Below are positions 22,425-35,290 of a stretch of DNA of 64,000 bases, in pieces. The translations under genes were made by a program, and so were the position numbers. How positions within the stretch are numbered: the stretch's first letter is position 1; every line of letters starts with the position of its first letter. The notes below the pieces were generated by a model. The model was not told the DNA's origin and searched no databases. It was given only the letters and a program-made list of their open reading frames with translations. Origin of the DNA: Ulva prolifera (Eukaryota > Chlorophyta > Ulvophyceae > Ulvales > Ulvaceae); the NCBI GenBank assembly GCA_023078555.1, contig CM041197.1, positions 1,212,501 to 1,276,500 of the forward strand. The letters are read 5' to 3'.

Positions 22425-24683
22425 ATGTGCGTCCTCGTGAAACCGATTGCCCTCGAGCGAGTTGGTCGTGTGTGCTGCGACTGTGGACTGCACTCAGTTG
22501 TGTGATGCAAGGACAATGGTCGGAGATCGTCTGTGTGTGGCGTGAGCTGGGTCCACGGCAATCCCTTCGCTGCTGCTGCTTTTCCGGCAGCACAGCAGCG
22601 GTAGCATATGCATGCCCTTGTTCGCGTGGTCACGCCACCGCATCTCTCGAGAGAGAGTGTGGCACCTGGCGATATGCATGTACAGATTTGTGTAGCACCT
22701 GAGGGGTAGATAGCTCACTTGTGAGGGAGACCTCAATATTAATTGTCCTTGAGGAGCCAGGATTGTGAGGCCTGCAGTACCAGGCATCAACATATGAAAC
22801 TTTCCCGGAGATGAGCTTTGAGAATGAGCATCCTGTTTTTGTTTTTGGAGAGTTGCTTGCTGCTTCACAACCAGCCATGATCTGTCCAGCATGAGAGGCT
22901 GCAGCCCTGGTCCCTGGTACCATGAGCCCGGTACCACGTGTTGGCTGTTGTATTGGTTGTATTGGTTGTATCTCTGAGAACCAGAGCATCAGTTCTACCA
23001 CATTTTGTTGATATGAGCACGCATGCAGGATCTACGCCGCAGCTGCAGTTGGCCTGATGGTCGCGGGCGCCGCCATGGCCCCAGAGCAGGCCTCCGCCGC
23101 CGTCTCCACCGGCACCACCACCTCCCGCACCCTCCTCGCCAAGGATAACGACGGTAACGAGGGCAACGAGGGCGATGAGGGTGACGAGGGCAATGAGGGC
23201 CTTGACCGCTTCACCCGCCCATCCATGAACAACGGGGACGAGGGCGACGAAGGCGACGAGGGCAATGAGGGTGACGAGGGCAATGAGGGCGACGAGGGTG
23301 GTGTCGTTGACAAGGACGGCGATGAGGGCGATGAGGGTGACGAGGGCAACGAGGGCAACGAGGGTAACGAAGGAAATGAGGGTGGCTTCAGCGGCGGCTT
23401 CTCCGGCTCCACCATCTCCGCCGTGACCTGCACATCCCAGGCCAGCGCAGCCACCTTCTCCACCATGAAGAACGCGCACGCTACCGCTGTGGCTGAGGTG
23501 TTCACTGAGTTCTGCCGCCCCGACTTCGATGGCGTGATCGCCACCGCTGTGGACTTTGCTGAGGATGCTGGTTTCGCCATCGCCGAGGCCATGGCCCAGA
23601 CCCAGGCTGCGTGCGTGTCCACCGGCATCGCGTTCGGTTGCTCCTCCGCCGTCGCCACCGCCGAGGCCTGGGCTGAGGCCACCGCCGAGGCGCACTCGAC
23701 CGCCGTCGCGGCCTCTGCAGAGGACTGCGAGTGCCTCGCCGACGCCGCCGCGCTGTCCGTCGGTACCGCGTCCTCCTTCGTGGAGCTCATCGCCGACGCC
23801 TTCGCCCGCGCTGAGGTCACTGCCTGCGTCGAGGGTGACGCCGAGTCCTTCGCGGTCGCCTTCGCCTGGTGCTCCGCCCGCGCCTACGCTGTCGTCTTCA
23901 CCAAGGTGCGCCCTACTAGTAGCCCGCCGATGCATGCACTGTTGGTTGAGGGTGCTACCCTGTGGCTATGTCTTTACAATTCTCTTCGAGAATCCCTGCA
24001 TGTTGATGAGCCTTCTGAGGGCCGTCTCAGACTCTCTGCTAATCGTACCTTTGTCCAAAGCAGCCACTGCAGTCATGATGGTCACTGCGTGGGTGTGTGC
24101 AGGCGATCGCCCAGGCTCTGCTCGAGGGCGACTGCTTCAACACCAACGTGGCCACCGCCATCACTGCCGTCACCGGCGCTGACTTCGAGGTCATTGAGGG
24201 CTGCGAGCGCGGTGACTTCGCTGTTGGTGACGCCGCTGGCTCCACCGACGGCTCCACCGCCGAGGGCGTACGCTCCCCAACACCGATGCTGAGATATACT
24301 GTAACTTCCAGTTTAAAATTGAAGGCAGGACAGACACTGTTTTGATGGTGGCGTCGGTGCAGCCTTGCGCTCTTGTCGCTGCACGTTGTGCAGACCGCGG
24401 CAGTTGACTGCAGCTGCAGCATGCATGCGTCAGCCTGTTTGCTGTCTCGAGCGAGCGAAAATCTTGAAATGCCAGTACACTCCAAGCATGTAGCAGCACT
24501 CGGTGCACGTTCATGTCCTGGACCTCGCATCTGATGACCCTGTCCCAGAGATCGCTTTCCCTGGGCTTGAATCATGCAGAGTGCTGCTTTGTCTCGTCCA
24601 TTCTCAGTCAATGTGCCAGAGACACGGCGTGGCGTGACGTCTCCCCGATGCGTGTGCAGCAGGCGAACGAGGACACCCACTAA
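22425..24683 (+). CDS. Secreted acidic-repeat / alternating-Ala Cys protein, copy 4
   Basis: This is the only plus-strand member. Exon 1 ends at 22426 (CAAGAT), and coding exons are 23029-23905, 24103-24267 and 24660-24683. They give about 355 residues with signal peptide, Gly-Asp-Glu triplets (VVDKDG type, as in copy 2), an Ala/Cys domain with ten cysteines, and the QANEDTH last exon. Donors are GTGCGT, GTGCGC and GTACGC. Introns are 602, 197 and 392 bp. It lies head to head with copy 3, 3.9 kb apart, so the cluster has an inverted arrangement. Exons match copies 2 and 3 almost base for base, while introns do not align. Function unknown. Confidence 0.85.
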
Positions 24684-27161
24684 GCTGCTGCACCCCAATG
24701 ACTGGAGGTGGTGAAGGAAGACGTGCAGTGAGACCTTCACAGGCGCAGCTCCGCCTCATAAAGCCATGCAACGGACTGTGATAGCCAATGAAGCACCACA
24801 GTCTCCGTTGGAATGCATTTGATTTACTTTTATATTTGCTTTACGTCAGATTTTCCTCCGAGATTTGCATGATGATGAAAGAGTACTGTGCTTGTCGCCT
24901 TATGATGCTTCTCTTTGAGGCGGTCTGCCAGGGTAGTGCCCGCACTGCAGCGTGGCTGCATGCGCTTGGCTTGTTAGCTGCATCTGAGCTGCCCAAAGAC
25001 TGAGCATCTGAGAAGAAGGCTGTATTTTTCAAGCTGTAACAAGCACTACTCCCCCGCTGTGTGTCATCTGTCAAATGAGTACAATGTGTACATGTCAGAC
25101 CTTACTGCATCCATCTTGCCAGATTTTGGAAACTGTGGGAAATGGCCAATGTTCTGTACAGAACACACATTTTTTCATGTACAAACTCAAGTAAGCAACA
25201 AGAGAGTTTTGAGCCACATCCTGAGGATATTTGTGCTGCTGAGCAGCAGTTGGCGCTGGCCTGTGGGCTATTTACAAAGGAGTGAACGGAGACAACAAAC
25301 ACTGGCCTGTGGGTATTGTGGGTTGTGAGATACAGGACAGCTTGGGAAGTTGTGCTGATGTCATGGTATGGATATGATGGTTCAATCATCCAACATTGGG
25401 GTGAAGCAACTGACAGTGCATGACTAGTGCCAGGAATCAACAGACCTGGCCACTCTTGGCCAGCATTGGGACACACTTCACACAGCCACCACGTTTCCCA
25501 TTCTAGCTCAGTTAGGCTCAGCTAGGTTTCTAGGTCGCTAGAATAGGCTATCCATCCACATAGTCCTCATCACCATGAGCTTGAGCAGGTTGGTATGTAT
25601 CTGTGCGAAAGTATCTTGCTGCACTTCTCAGCAGAATCAGGTGATGCATGAGCATGCATGCATTTCACCACTGTATACAGTACCGGCCGTTGCACCTCAT
25701 AATTCACTCCCACTTCACCTTGACCTGCTGCCTCTTTGTAATATGGGTCCAATGCCTGGACTCCTCCTCAAGTTTTCTTTGAGGCCCAAACATGTGCACA
25801 GAGTGTACAATGCAATCCCAAAGTGTGGCCTGGGCCCCTAAGGCAATTGCTGGGCTGCATGAGGTTCACATGGAGCCCCAGGCCACATGAGCCTGTCCAG
25901 CATGTGGACCCTCTGGTGTTCAGTCAGTCCAAGGCACTACTGATCGCCTTGCTGTCAGCGATGTGCCTGAAGGCCACATCTCACATGGAATATGACCTCT
26001 AATATTTTTTTCAACAGATGGCAATGCAGATGTTACCCCACAGCTCTGTGGGAGATTACTGTAGCCAAACTGTCCCCTGTGCTCTAGCCCTATGCATTGA
26101 GTCACAGTGCTTTGCCTGCTCGCATGTGCCTTTGTGCTTGTTACATCTTTGTCCTAACACACACAGCCACAGTGCTCTGTGTTGGTCCTGTCACAGTGTG
26201 CATCTGTCAGGCAGTGCTTGCTTGTATGGGGCATACTGTAACCATGCTCATGCACAGACATTGTTCACTCAGTCATGCATCTCCAGGATAGCCTGGATAG
26301 GGCCGTAGCAGTGGTCTTATCTTGCTGTGGTGGGATAGAGCATCTACCTCTGGATAAAGCCAGCTGTTCAAGACAAAATGGCCATGTGCACAGCCTGATA
26401 TGACCTGTGACATCCCACTCAGCTGTTACAATGCAAAAGTTCACAGGGCTGGACATTGCCCACTGTTTTAGAGATGAATCACTGATGTGCACAGCAAGAT
26501 ATGGATCCACCCAGAGTGCCAGTACTGCACGCACGACTGCGTAGTCTTGTGAATCACAAGTTGTGATGCCCTGATGCCCGCACTGTCGCAAGGGTGGTGC
26601 TGGTTTGGTGGACAGGTTGTGGAGCTGCCTGCCTCGTCGATTGTCCTTTTTACACCATGTGTAACGCACACAACGCGCAGGAAACCGTTGCATGCAGGTT
26701 GGCATGCATCATGACACAGCACTGCCACCAGCCTGAACGCCTGGCGTGCCGCTCCGGACATCCTCTGTACTGCTACTCACTACTCAACTGATGGACGCAG
26801 CTCAGTTGGGGCCGGGAACGCACCCGCCCAGCCATCATACCCACAGCTGTGCAAGCACCTCCATGCGTAGGAGCAGTCCCTGCCCACGCAGGGCAGATTC
26901 GCAGATGCTAGAATCGCGCAGATGCCAGAATCAGGCATGGAACGATTTCGCTCGACTGTACTCCAGCAGGGAGCACACTGGGCGTGCTTGGGCCGCTGGC
27001 GGCAGGTGGTCCGCCACGTGTGTGGCTCAGTGACGACAGCTCCATGCAGGCCTCGGACCCCCCATGCATGGTGCTTCACATGCATGGTGCAATACGAGGG
27101 ACCTGACGTGGCACGGACGCACAGGTGGCAGGCCTGCAATTGCAAGCCCTGAGTCTTCCTC
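24684..27161. other. No gene recognised between copy 4 and the coiled-coil gene
   Basis: Short open frames only, none with splice signals in phase or recognisable motifs. A decayed TTGTAAC-like tail may lie near 26130-26160. The sequence is less GC-rich than the flanking coding regions. Confidence 0.45.
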
Positions 27162-30100
27162 TCATTCATTTGTCGGTCTCGGGTCTTGCGTCTTGCGAGC
27201 GAGGAGCTCCCGGCCGGTGCGGATGAGGGTGGAGCGGACCTCCTGGAGGCCCCGCTGCAGGTCCGCCCTGCACCGCAGACGTGCGTACGGCGCCTGTTTC
27301 GGCGGCCGCTGGCGGGCCGAAGGTGGCCGCACGTCAAACACGCAGCCGCCGTGTCGCCTTTGGTCATGGGCAGATATTCCGGGCCGATTGGCATGTGCCA
27401 GTGACGCGGGGTCGGCGTGCCCGCGGATCCTCAACGCGCAACGGCAACTCCGGGCGCCACCGTGCGGCCGCGACCGAATGCATGCCGTTGCCAGATCACC
27501 GCAGCGGACACCAGGCCGCGGCTGCCTTCGTTGATACATGTCCAGTCTGGCAATGGCATGCAGAAACCAGATCTGAGGGCAAGCAGGTGTGCAGGGGCGC
27601 CTGTGCGAGCATGGCGGAGACCGGCGGCAGTGAGGCCACACGAGGAGAGAAAGCAAGGGAAAAAAAAAGGGGGGGAGGGGAGAAAGTTTGCAGCCACAGC
27701 ACGCAGCACGCAGCATGCAGCGCACCTCTGCTGCGGGTCCTTCGAGGTCTCCAGCTTCCGCATCACCTCATCGTGCAGGAGGTCCAGCCGGGCCATCTCC
27801 CGCTGGAGCTGCGGCAGAGTCCGCACGTCGCCGGCCGGCACAGGCGGCTCCCCCGGAGTCCGGCCGGCCCGCTCTGCGGCGGAGGTGCGTGCGTGCGGCG
27901 GCGCTGTGGCGGCAGCAGAGCCTACGGGGCGGTCGTGTGCCTGTTCACCACCCCGCCCCGCAGAGGAGGCCTCCACACTGCCGGCCGTGGAGCAGGTGCT
28001 GCCTGCACCCACACCGTGGGCTAAATCCTCTTATTGGTTCTTGTTTGTCTGTGCTCCTGTTATTCATCGTTTTCCATTGCTGTGGCTGATGTGGCAGAGC
28101 GCACATGGCGTACGGCAGATACTGGGGGGTCTGAAATCAAGGCAGCTCAGCGCGGCTGCCGCAAGCAGGGCACACAATGCATGCCGCCCTGGCACGGTGC
28201 ACCCCTGTGGTGCTGCGGCGTGCTCGGAACACGTTGTACACAACAGCTATAGCAAAGACACACTGGGGCGCCACACCACAGAGAAACATTGATCAGCTTG
28301 ACCACATACGAAGTAATCTTAGTGCTGTGAATATTGTGCCTGCTTGCAGGCTGCATCCCCAACCACGTTCACCAAAGTGATCCAACTCTGCTTTTAGCCA
28401 TGGCAGACTTGGATCACAACATGGTCAAAGATGCTGACGCGTAATGCTGCCCCGATGTAATGCAATGGGGCACACGGGTGCTAGAGCACAGAAGCATGTC
28501 ACGCCGCGCAGCGCACCTCTGCGCCTTCCACTGGCGCCCGCCGTCCCCCGCAGCATGCCCACGCCGGAGCTCTGGGGCCGCCGCTCCACGCTGCCACGCC
28601 GTGCGGCCCCCCGCTCGGCACCGGCAGACCCCTCGAGGACCTGCTTCCGCGCTCGGGATGCACGCGTCGACTTGATCAGCAGTGGGGGCCTCGCCGGCAC
28701 TGGCCGATGCGCCGCGGCGGCTTTCGCCCGCGGCGGCCCTGCGGCTTTCGCCGGCTGCGGCGGCGCTGCGGCGCGGTTGCGGGAGGCTGCGGTTGGGTTG
28801 AGGTGTCCCGGTGGCCGTGAAGCATGCGCAGGGCGGCCTGAACGAGTGCCGGATGCCTTGTGGGATGCCGGTTTTGAGTGAGAGCCGCTCCCGTCCGGCG
28901 AATACTGCGTACCAGACTCAGACCGGCCTGCATGCGCTGTATGGTTTAGTCACCCTTGGGCGCCACCATGCAGAAACGGCATACCATGCATGTCCACATA
29001 GCTCACAGGCAGGCCGGTTGCAGTGGACAGCAGCTTTTTTTATTCTGGTTCACAATGACCACACCAGCACGCACGAGAGCATAATCAGTCACTGACAAAC
29101 AATCCAAGACCATGCACAAGCAGCCTCGACACAGCACGCAGACCAACACACCGTGGAGTTGTCAAGGCCTGAAGTGGGGCTTCAAGACCCAGGCACACGG
29201 AACTGAGAGCTCTGGGCGTACCTCTGTGTCCTGCGCCAGACTCCTGCCCAGCCCAACCCGCACCACCGCCACTCTCCCATGCTGCTTCGGCAAGGGAGTA
29301 CTCACGGCGCTCCAGCTCGCCACCCTGCCACGATTCCGTAGCCTCGCCGTCCTTGGACCCACCATCAGAGGACCCACACCCACCGTTCCCATCCCGTGTG
29401 TCGGCCCGCTGACACCCGCCGCTGCCATCGCCCCTGAAGGACTCGGAGCCAGTACGGCTCGGCTGCAGGCATCTGTCACACGACCAAAGCGCAGTTGCCT
29501 GGTCACCCATGCTGTGCTTGGCCGCGGCGCGGCCCCCGGCTGTGCCGAGCGTCTCTCCCGCCTGCGCATCACGCATGGCCGCCTGCCCGGTGCATCGCTG
29601 ACTGGAGCAGCCAGATGACTCCCCACCGCTGTGCGAGGCCGCACCGGCCCGCTGCAGAGCCGGCGGGTGACCCGTGCGCTGCGCGCGTGACGCACTGCCA
29701 CAGCTGTGCGCGCTGCCACGGTCTGACCCTCGCTCGTGGCCCGCGGACACAGTGGCGGAGTGTGCTGAGCCTGCTGAGCTCACTGCATCCCGCACGGCAT
29801 CCCTTGCAGCGCACGACCTCCCCCCCGGATGCCCAGCTGACGGCCGCGCAGCAGCCGGCTGCGCATGCTGGTGTGTTACGGCACACGCCTGTTCTGGAGG
29901 CGGCTGCTCAGCACGAACAGAGCCGCTGTTGCCGTCTGGCCCCCGGCAGAAGATGCCAAAGCCGTGTGCAGTGCTGCTGTCCTCCTCCGCTGTACCGCCT
30001 GCCACATGGCAGTTGGAGCTTTCCGGCCACCGCGCGTGTGAAGATGCATGCCTGCTGCCAGCCGACGGGGAAGCAGACCTCTGCGGCGCTGAGCTGTCGT

Positions 30101-33100
30101 GGCCATGCATGTCCCCGGAGCCATCAGCCGCACTCCGGCCGGCGTCACAGTGATCCCGTGGCTGCGCGGCTGCGACGGGTGCAGGGTCCGGGCAGGCTGC
30201 GGCATGCTGTGAACTTGCCCCTGCGGCACTCCCCGCTGACGAGGCAGGCTGGCTGTTCGTGCGGAGCGTAGCGTGCTCCGGAGGGCAGGCTTCGTCCGCC
30301 GTGGCAGGCACGGGCGCCGGGGCGGCAGCAGGCGGCGGCTGCGCATCTTGGGTGCGCACCCGCTCGGAACTGCCCAGCAGCGAGGCGGCATTTGTGTGTG
30401 CATCATGCACACCCCCGTCCCCAAGCCACTGTCCCACCTCCCCGGCAGAAGCACCATCTGCACCCCCAGCAGCCGCAACTCTGATAGTGGGGGAGCTCGG
30501 CTGTGCATCTCGTGCACCCCTCACTGGCTCCAGCAGCTGGGGAGCGGCTCCTGTAGCCACTCCGGTGCCTGGCATCGGCATGCCGGGGAACTGCACCACA
30601 TGCGGCAGAACGTGCACTGGCACGCCGGCCGGGGCCTGTATATGCATGGCCGGCATGCCTGGGCATTGCAGCACAGCACTCACGCCGCCTTCCCGACACG
30701 CCGCCCTGCCCACCGCAGGGTGACGGTGCCCCCCGGCCACAGTGGTGGTGGGCGCATCATGCGCCGTGCTCATGAAACCCTGACCGCATGCGGCCTCCCG
30801 CATCGGCACACCTTGTGGCGCAGCGCCGCTTGGGTCCCACCCTGAATATGCCGTGGCAGGTCTTGCATACACTTCAGCTGCGGGCCCAGCAGCGACCCCG
30901 CCGACGTGATAGGCGCCCACGCCGGCAGCAGGCATCCAGCCCTGGGCCGCTGCCGCTCCACCGCAGTCCCCACCCTGAGGTCTAGCCCGATGCACCCCAA
31001 CCCATGCTCCACTCCCTTGCGCGCCATCCGGAAGCTGCCGGAAGCTCGGCGAGCCGGGGCGGGCCGCACATGCAGCCGCCGCGCGGCCTCCCTCTTGGCA
31101 GAAAGGCGCGACACCGCGTGCTGGCATGCGCGCCGCGCCGCGCCAAACGCTCGGGTCCGACCCGGTGCAGCCTGGAGTGCAAGGTGCGGACACGGCATCA
31201 GTCGGACGGGCGGCGGGAGGACAGTAGTCTCGGGTGCATGCATGCATGTCTCCGACGGCAGCCCGGCCTGCGGCTGGGGCTGAATATCCATACTGATCTG
31301 CATGGGCGACGCCGCCGGATGCGCCATGGCCGGGACCCGCGTGGGGGGAACACGAGCGCGAGCTACACGGCCATCCGTGTGCTGATGTCGGTGCTGTGCG
31401 CGCTGAGGACGGCAGCGTGCTCAGCGCAGCATCTCGGTCAAAGTTGCCCTGGCTCGGCAGGCGGGCACCCACGCTGAGGGATCGCAGCGATAGCTCGGCT
31501 GCAGCGAGCGGCTCTGGCCGAGCGCCGTCGGCACCATGCCCCCGCCCCCCTCTGCATGACACTGTCATGCTCTGCTGCTCCGGATACGCAGCCTCTGCGC
31601 CCGCCGACCACGCTCCGCCTTGGTCGGCTCGAGCATGGTGTGAGAATGCGTAGGGGGGGGACTCAGAGTGCTGGACAGGTGGGTTCGGGGGCGCTGTGGT
31701 GTGTGAGGGGTAGCCGCCGGCATGGCCGGGTGGGGCTGCGGAGCGGCGGGGCGGGGCGGAGGCTGGGCGGGCCTGGAGCGTGTTGCAGGCGTCGGCCAGG
31801 GGCTCGCAGCTGTGGGCACCTCGGGCGCTGCGGGGCGACAAGCACAGCTGCAGGGGAGCGCTCGGCCGCTGAAATGTGAACGCGTTCTCAGCCACGGCGG
31901 TGCCTGGCTTGAGTGTCTCGTAGGCCTCCGCGACCCTGCAGTCATGAGGTGAGTCTGAGGTGCCATATGCGCAGTGTCCACCGGGCTGGAAGACTGAAAT
32001 TAAGGACCGCTGGGACGGCAAACAGGCCGAGCCTTCTGCAGCATTCCCAGACGAAGCTGTGGCATCGGCTTGACAGTTGACAGACTGGCCGCAAGAGGCT
32101 GCCATCGATACTCACGGCTAAGGCATGGCTCCTCACCGCAGAGTGGGACGACGTCCAAGGCCGTGGACCTACTGCGAAGCAGAGGCAGGTGTCCGTGTGA
32201 GCTGGGCACCAAGCAAGATCGGTGTGACAACACGGTTACATACGCAGCGCAATGCGCTGCGGCAGATGCGACTCCAGGCGCCACGAGCCGTAGAGAAGCA
32301 CGGAGAGGGGGGCAGCACCTGGTCACGCTCTCCAGTCCCCGGACTAGCGCCTCAGAGGCGGCCTCCATCGCGGACTCGGCATGCACGCCGCGCATCTGCA
32401 GGGCGCGCACTACAGCCACCTCCTGGCGCATGCGCGCCTCCGCCGCCCGCAAGGCAGCCGCCGGGGCGGCGGCGGACGCGGCCGCAGCCGCGGCGGACAC
32501 CTCCGCCGCGTGGGCTCGCTTGTACACGTCTGCCAGCTCCGAGCGCAGTTCGTCCATCGCTGTTCGCGCCGCTTCCACCTCCTGCCGCGCCGATGCTGCG
32601 GCCTCTCGTGCGGCCTCGGCCTCGGCTGCGGCCTCGTCTGCGCGCCTGGCCTCCATGGCCTGCTGATCTGCAGCGGCCTGAGCTGCTTTGACAGCAGCTC
32701 GGGCTTCCTCTGCTGCATTCTCGCGAGCCATGAACGCCTCTGTCTCCCCAGCTACAGCCTGCAGAGATACCATTGGATGAGCGTTTGACTGATCATGGAG
32801 AGCGAAGCGTCAGGTTCAATGTAGTTGTCATAGCGTAGTGGACACTTTTATCCATGCCACGCTTCTTGTGAAATCCGACATATGTGTCGTCAGTGTCAGA
32901 AGAGTCGGCCTACCCGGTGTGCTGCGTCCTGGGCTTCTGCGGATCCCTGTCGAAGCTCCTCGACCTCGACTGTTAACGCACGAATAGTTATCTCTGCATT
33001 CGATAGTTCTTGTTGCAGGTTGCGGATGTCGTGCTGCCGCATTGACACCGTATCCTCGAGTGTGGCATTTCTAGCTGTGGAGTCAGCGAGCTGCTCATGC

Positions 33101-33543
33101 ACACTGGTCAGCTCCTTCCGTGCTCTGTCTGCCTTTTCTTCAGATGATTCCTGATCCTGCAGCAATTTCTGCGCTGTCAGCATGGAGGATAGCTGCAGCG
33201 ACTGGAAGCTGGCAGGGAGGATGCGAATTTGTTAACCTGCACGGTTTGATGTAGGGCATCTTTCAGCTCGATGATTAGCTGCCGCAGTTTGGACACCTCT
33301 GTTGCATGCTTCGTTGCTTCTCCGTCAGAGGTTTTCTGAATCGCCCTCGCATTCTCATTCGCCTTGTCTACTTCCCGTCGGAGCGAAGCGGCGTTCTGCT
33401 CCGACTTGGCCAGCTGCTCTTGCAGGTCTCGCAGAGCGGCAACAGCAACTGCATTGTTTGCGAAGCTTGTTGCGACAAGGTTCGCGCCTCGTCTCCTCCA
33501 TGTTTCAGCAGGCAGCTGCTGCTCGAGCGCATGTAATTCCGTA
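27162..33543 (-). CDS. Large coiled-coil and low-complexity protein, 5' end incomplete
   Basis: Minus-strand exons that join in phase: 33543-33237, 33192-32914, 32758-32327, a large exon from roughly 32090 to 29222, one from about 28830 to 28517, 28002-27726 and 27267-27162 (stop). The first three encode heptad-like coiled coil (for example LRDLQEQLAKSEQNAASLRR), the third very rich in Ala, Glu and Arg. The large exon is about 960 residues of Ala/Gly/Ser/Pro/His low complexity without a domain I recognise. The C-terminus returns to coiled coil (LPQLQREMARLDLLHDEVM, then ADLQRGLQEVRSTLIRTGRE). Total is over 1,500 residues. A cytoskeletal or scaffold role is only an inference from architecture. 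The acceptor of the large exon, the 28.8-28.5 kb exon frame and the N-terminus are the uncertain parts. Confidence 0.7.
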
Positions 33544-35290
33544 CTGCAATTTCGACGCGATGATCGGGTGAGAAATGAAGGCGTACCTTGAGAGTACATT
33601 GAGCATCTTCAGAAGATAAACCATGATATAACGTTAGCTGCGCGGTTGCAGGCGGGCACAGGGGGTGCAGGAAGGTCTACACAGGGCCACAGAACAGTGC
33701 TGTAATGCCGCGCAAAGAATGATCGGGTCGCTGCCATATCTCTATTAGTCACAAATTTGACTTGTATAATGCAGGTGCTTCCGAACTGCCTATGTTCTGC
33801 CGTGGAATGGAAATCCGGATGTCAACACTGAATGGGATGGAGGAAAACGCGACGTGCACCGCACTGGAAAGTGCGTTGTCTGGAGAACAACGTTTGCTAA
33901 ATGCACGTGCTTCGGCGGTCGTCGGAGTTGTGATTACTTGCTGTAGTGCTTTTGCCTCAACGGCACTGCCAATTGAACAGGCTAGCAAGCGCACCTTCGC
34001 CACTACTTACTGAAACACTGGCCTCGCAGCCCGCAGCGATGCGTGCCGCGAAGGTCAGATGGATCCTGGTTGAACATCGTGGCAGCAGCCATTGTTTATA
34101 GTGTTTTGCTTTTGTTCCTATTGCATGAACAGCACATTTTATCGTTGGTGATGCAGCAGATATAGTTCATGCCAACACCAGCCTCGAATCAGTACAGCCT
34201 GCAACATTACAACAGATTCTTCAAAAGGAAAAGATATGGAACAGCAGTGACAATACTCTAGATCCATGCCAGCAGCTTCCACCACAAAATATCCCTCATG
34301 TACCGCAAACATGGTCTCGCCTGTACTTTTCACCACAAGCAACCTCACCCCGCTCATGGTGCAGCAGCAATGACCGATCAACTGTACAAAGCTCATACAT
34401 ACGAGCTCATGGGCACGCTGTTCCATGCCACATCCCCCAGGTGTGACGAACCAAATTTACGATGGAAAATCTCCTCTCCTGCCACCCAGACATCATCGAT
34501 TCACTCTCACACCAACACCTTGCCTCCAGAAAGAGGCCTGTGCAGCTACTCAACACAACTCAGGCTTGCACAGCTTCGAACGTTGGTAGCATAGCCCATC
34601 CCTGCCAACTGCATACTTTTCCAAACCTCTATGTACCCACCCCGCCAACCCGCCCTGTACTCATTCACATGCTGCATGGCTTGCTATAAACACTCTCTAG
34701 ACCTATCCCGCTGCACTTTGGCAGGACCTGCTCTGCACAGCAGACCGCCTCTGTGCCACTCACAGCCCCACCGGCAAGCGCCCAAACATGTCCCACCCCA
34801 CTGCCGCCCCCGATATGACCACCACAAAGGACACCAATGCCCATCGTCTAAGAGGGGAGTAGCACGTCGTCTTACCGTCCACCAGGGCACGCACTCTGCT
34901 CAGCCAAAGGCCCAAACTGTCAAGACTGCTGCTACAAGCACAACGACACGCACATGCAAGCAAACAGCCTGCAGGGGCAGAATTCGAAAACCACTGCCCC
35001 GTCAGACCATCAGCTGTGGCCAGGGCAGCTTGTGCCACAGCCGCCCCAGGCGCTCGCTCCCCCATCTCCAGAGGAAACGCCCGCAACACGCGCAGCAAGA
35101 GCCGCACTCTCAGAGCAACACTCTCAAACGACCTCAAGGAATGGGGGTGCCTGTGGTCCTCACACGGTGTGGCAGCACAGCCCTGAGCCTGAGGTGCCTC
35201 CCAGTGACAAAGCACTCCATGAGTTCTCACAACAGACAATGTATGTTTTTTTTTGTTAAACTGGCAGAGTGGTGGAGGGAGGGAGGGAGA
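33544..35290. other. Interval between coiled-coil gene and CBS gene
   Basis: It may hold the missing 5' exon(s) of the coiled-coil gene (for example a short ATGGCGAAG followed by a GTGCGC donor near 33995, minus strand) and the 3' untranslated region of the CBS gene. A Pro/Gln/Ser-rich open stretch at 34954-35259 (plus) has no supporting splice or domain evidence. Confidence 0.3.
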
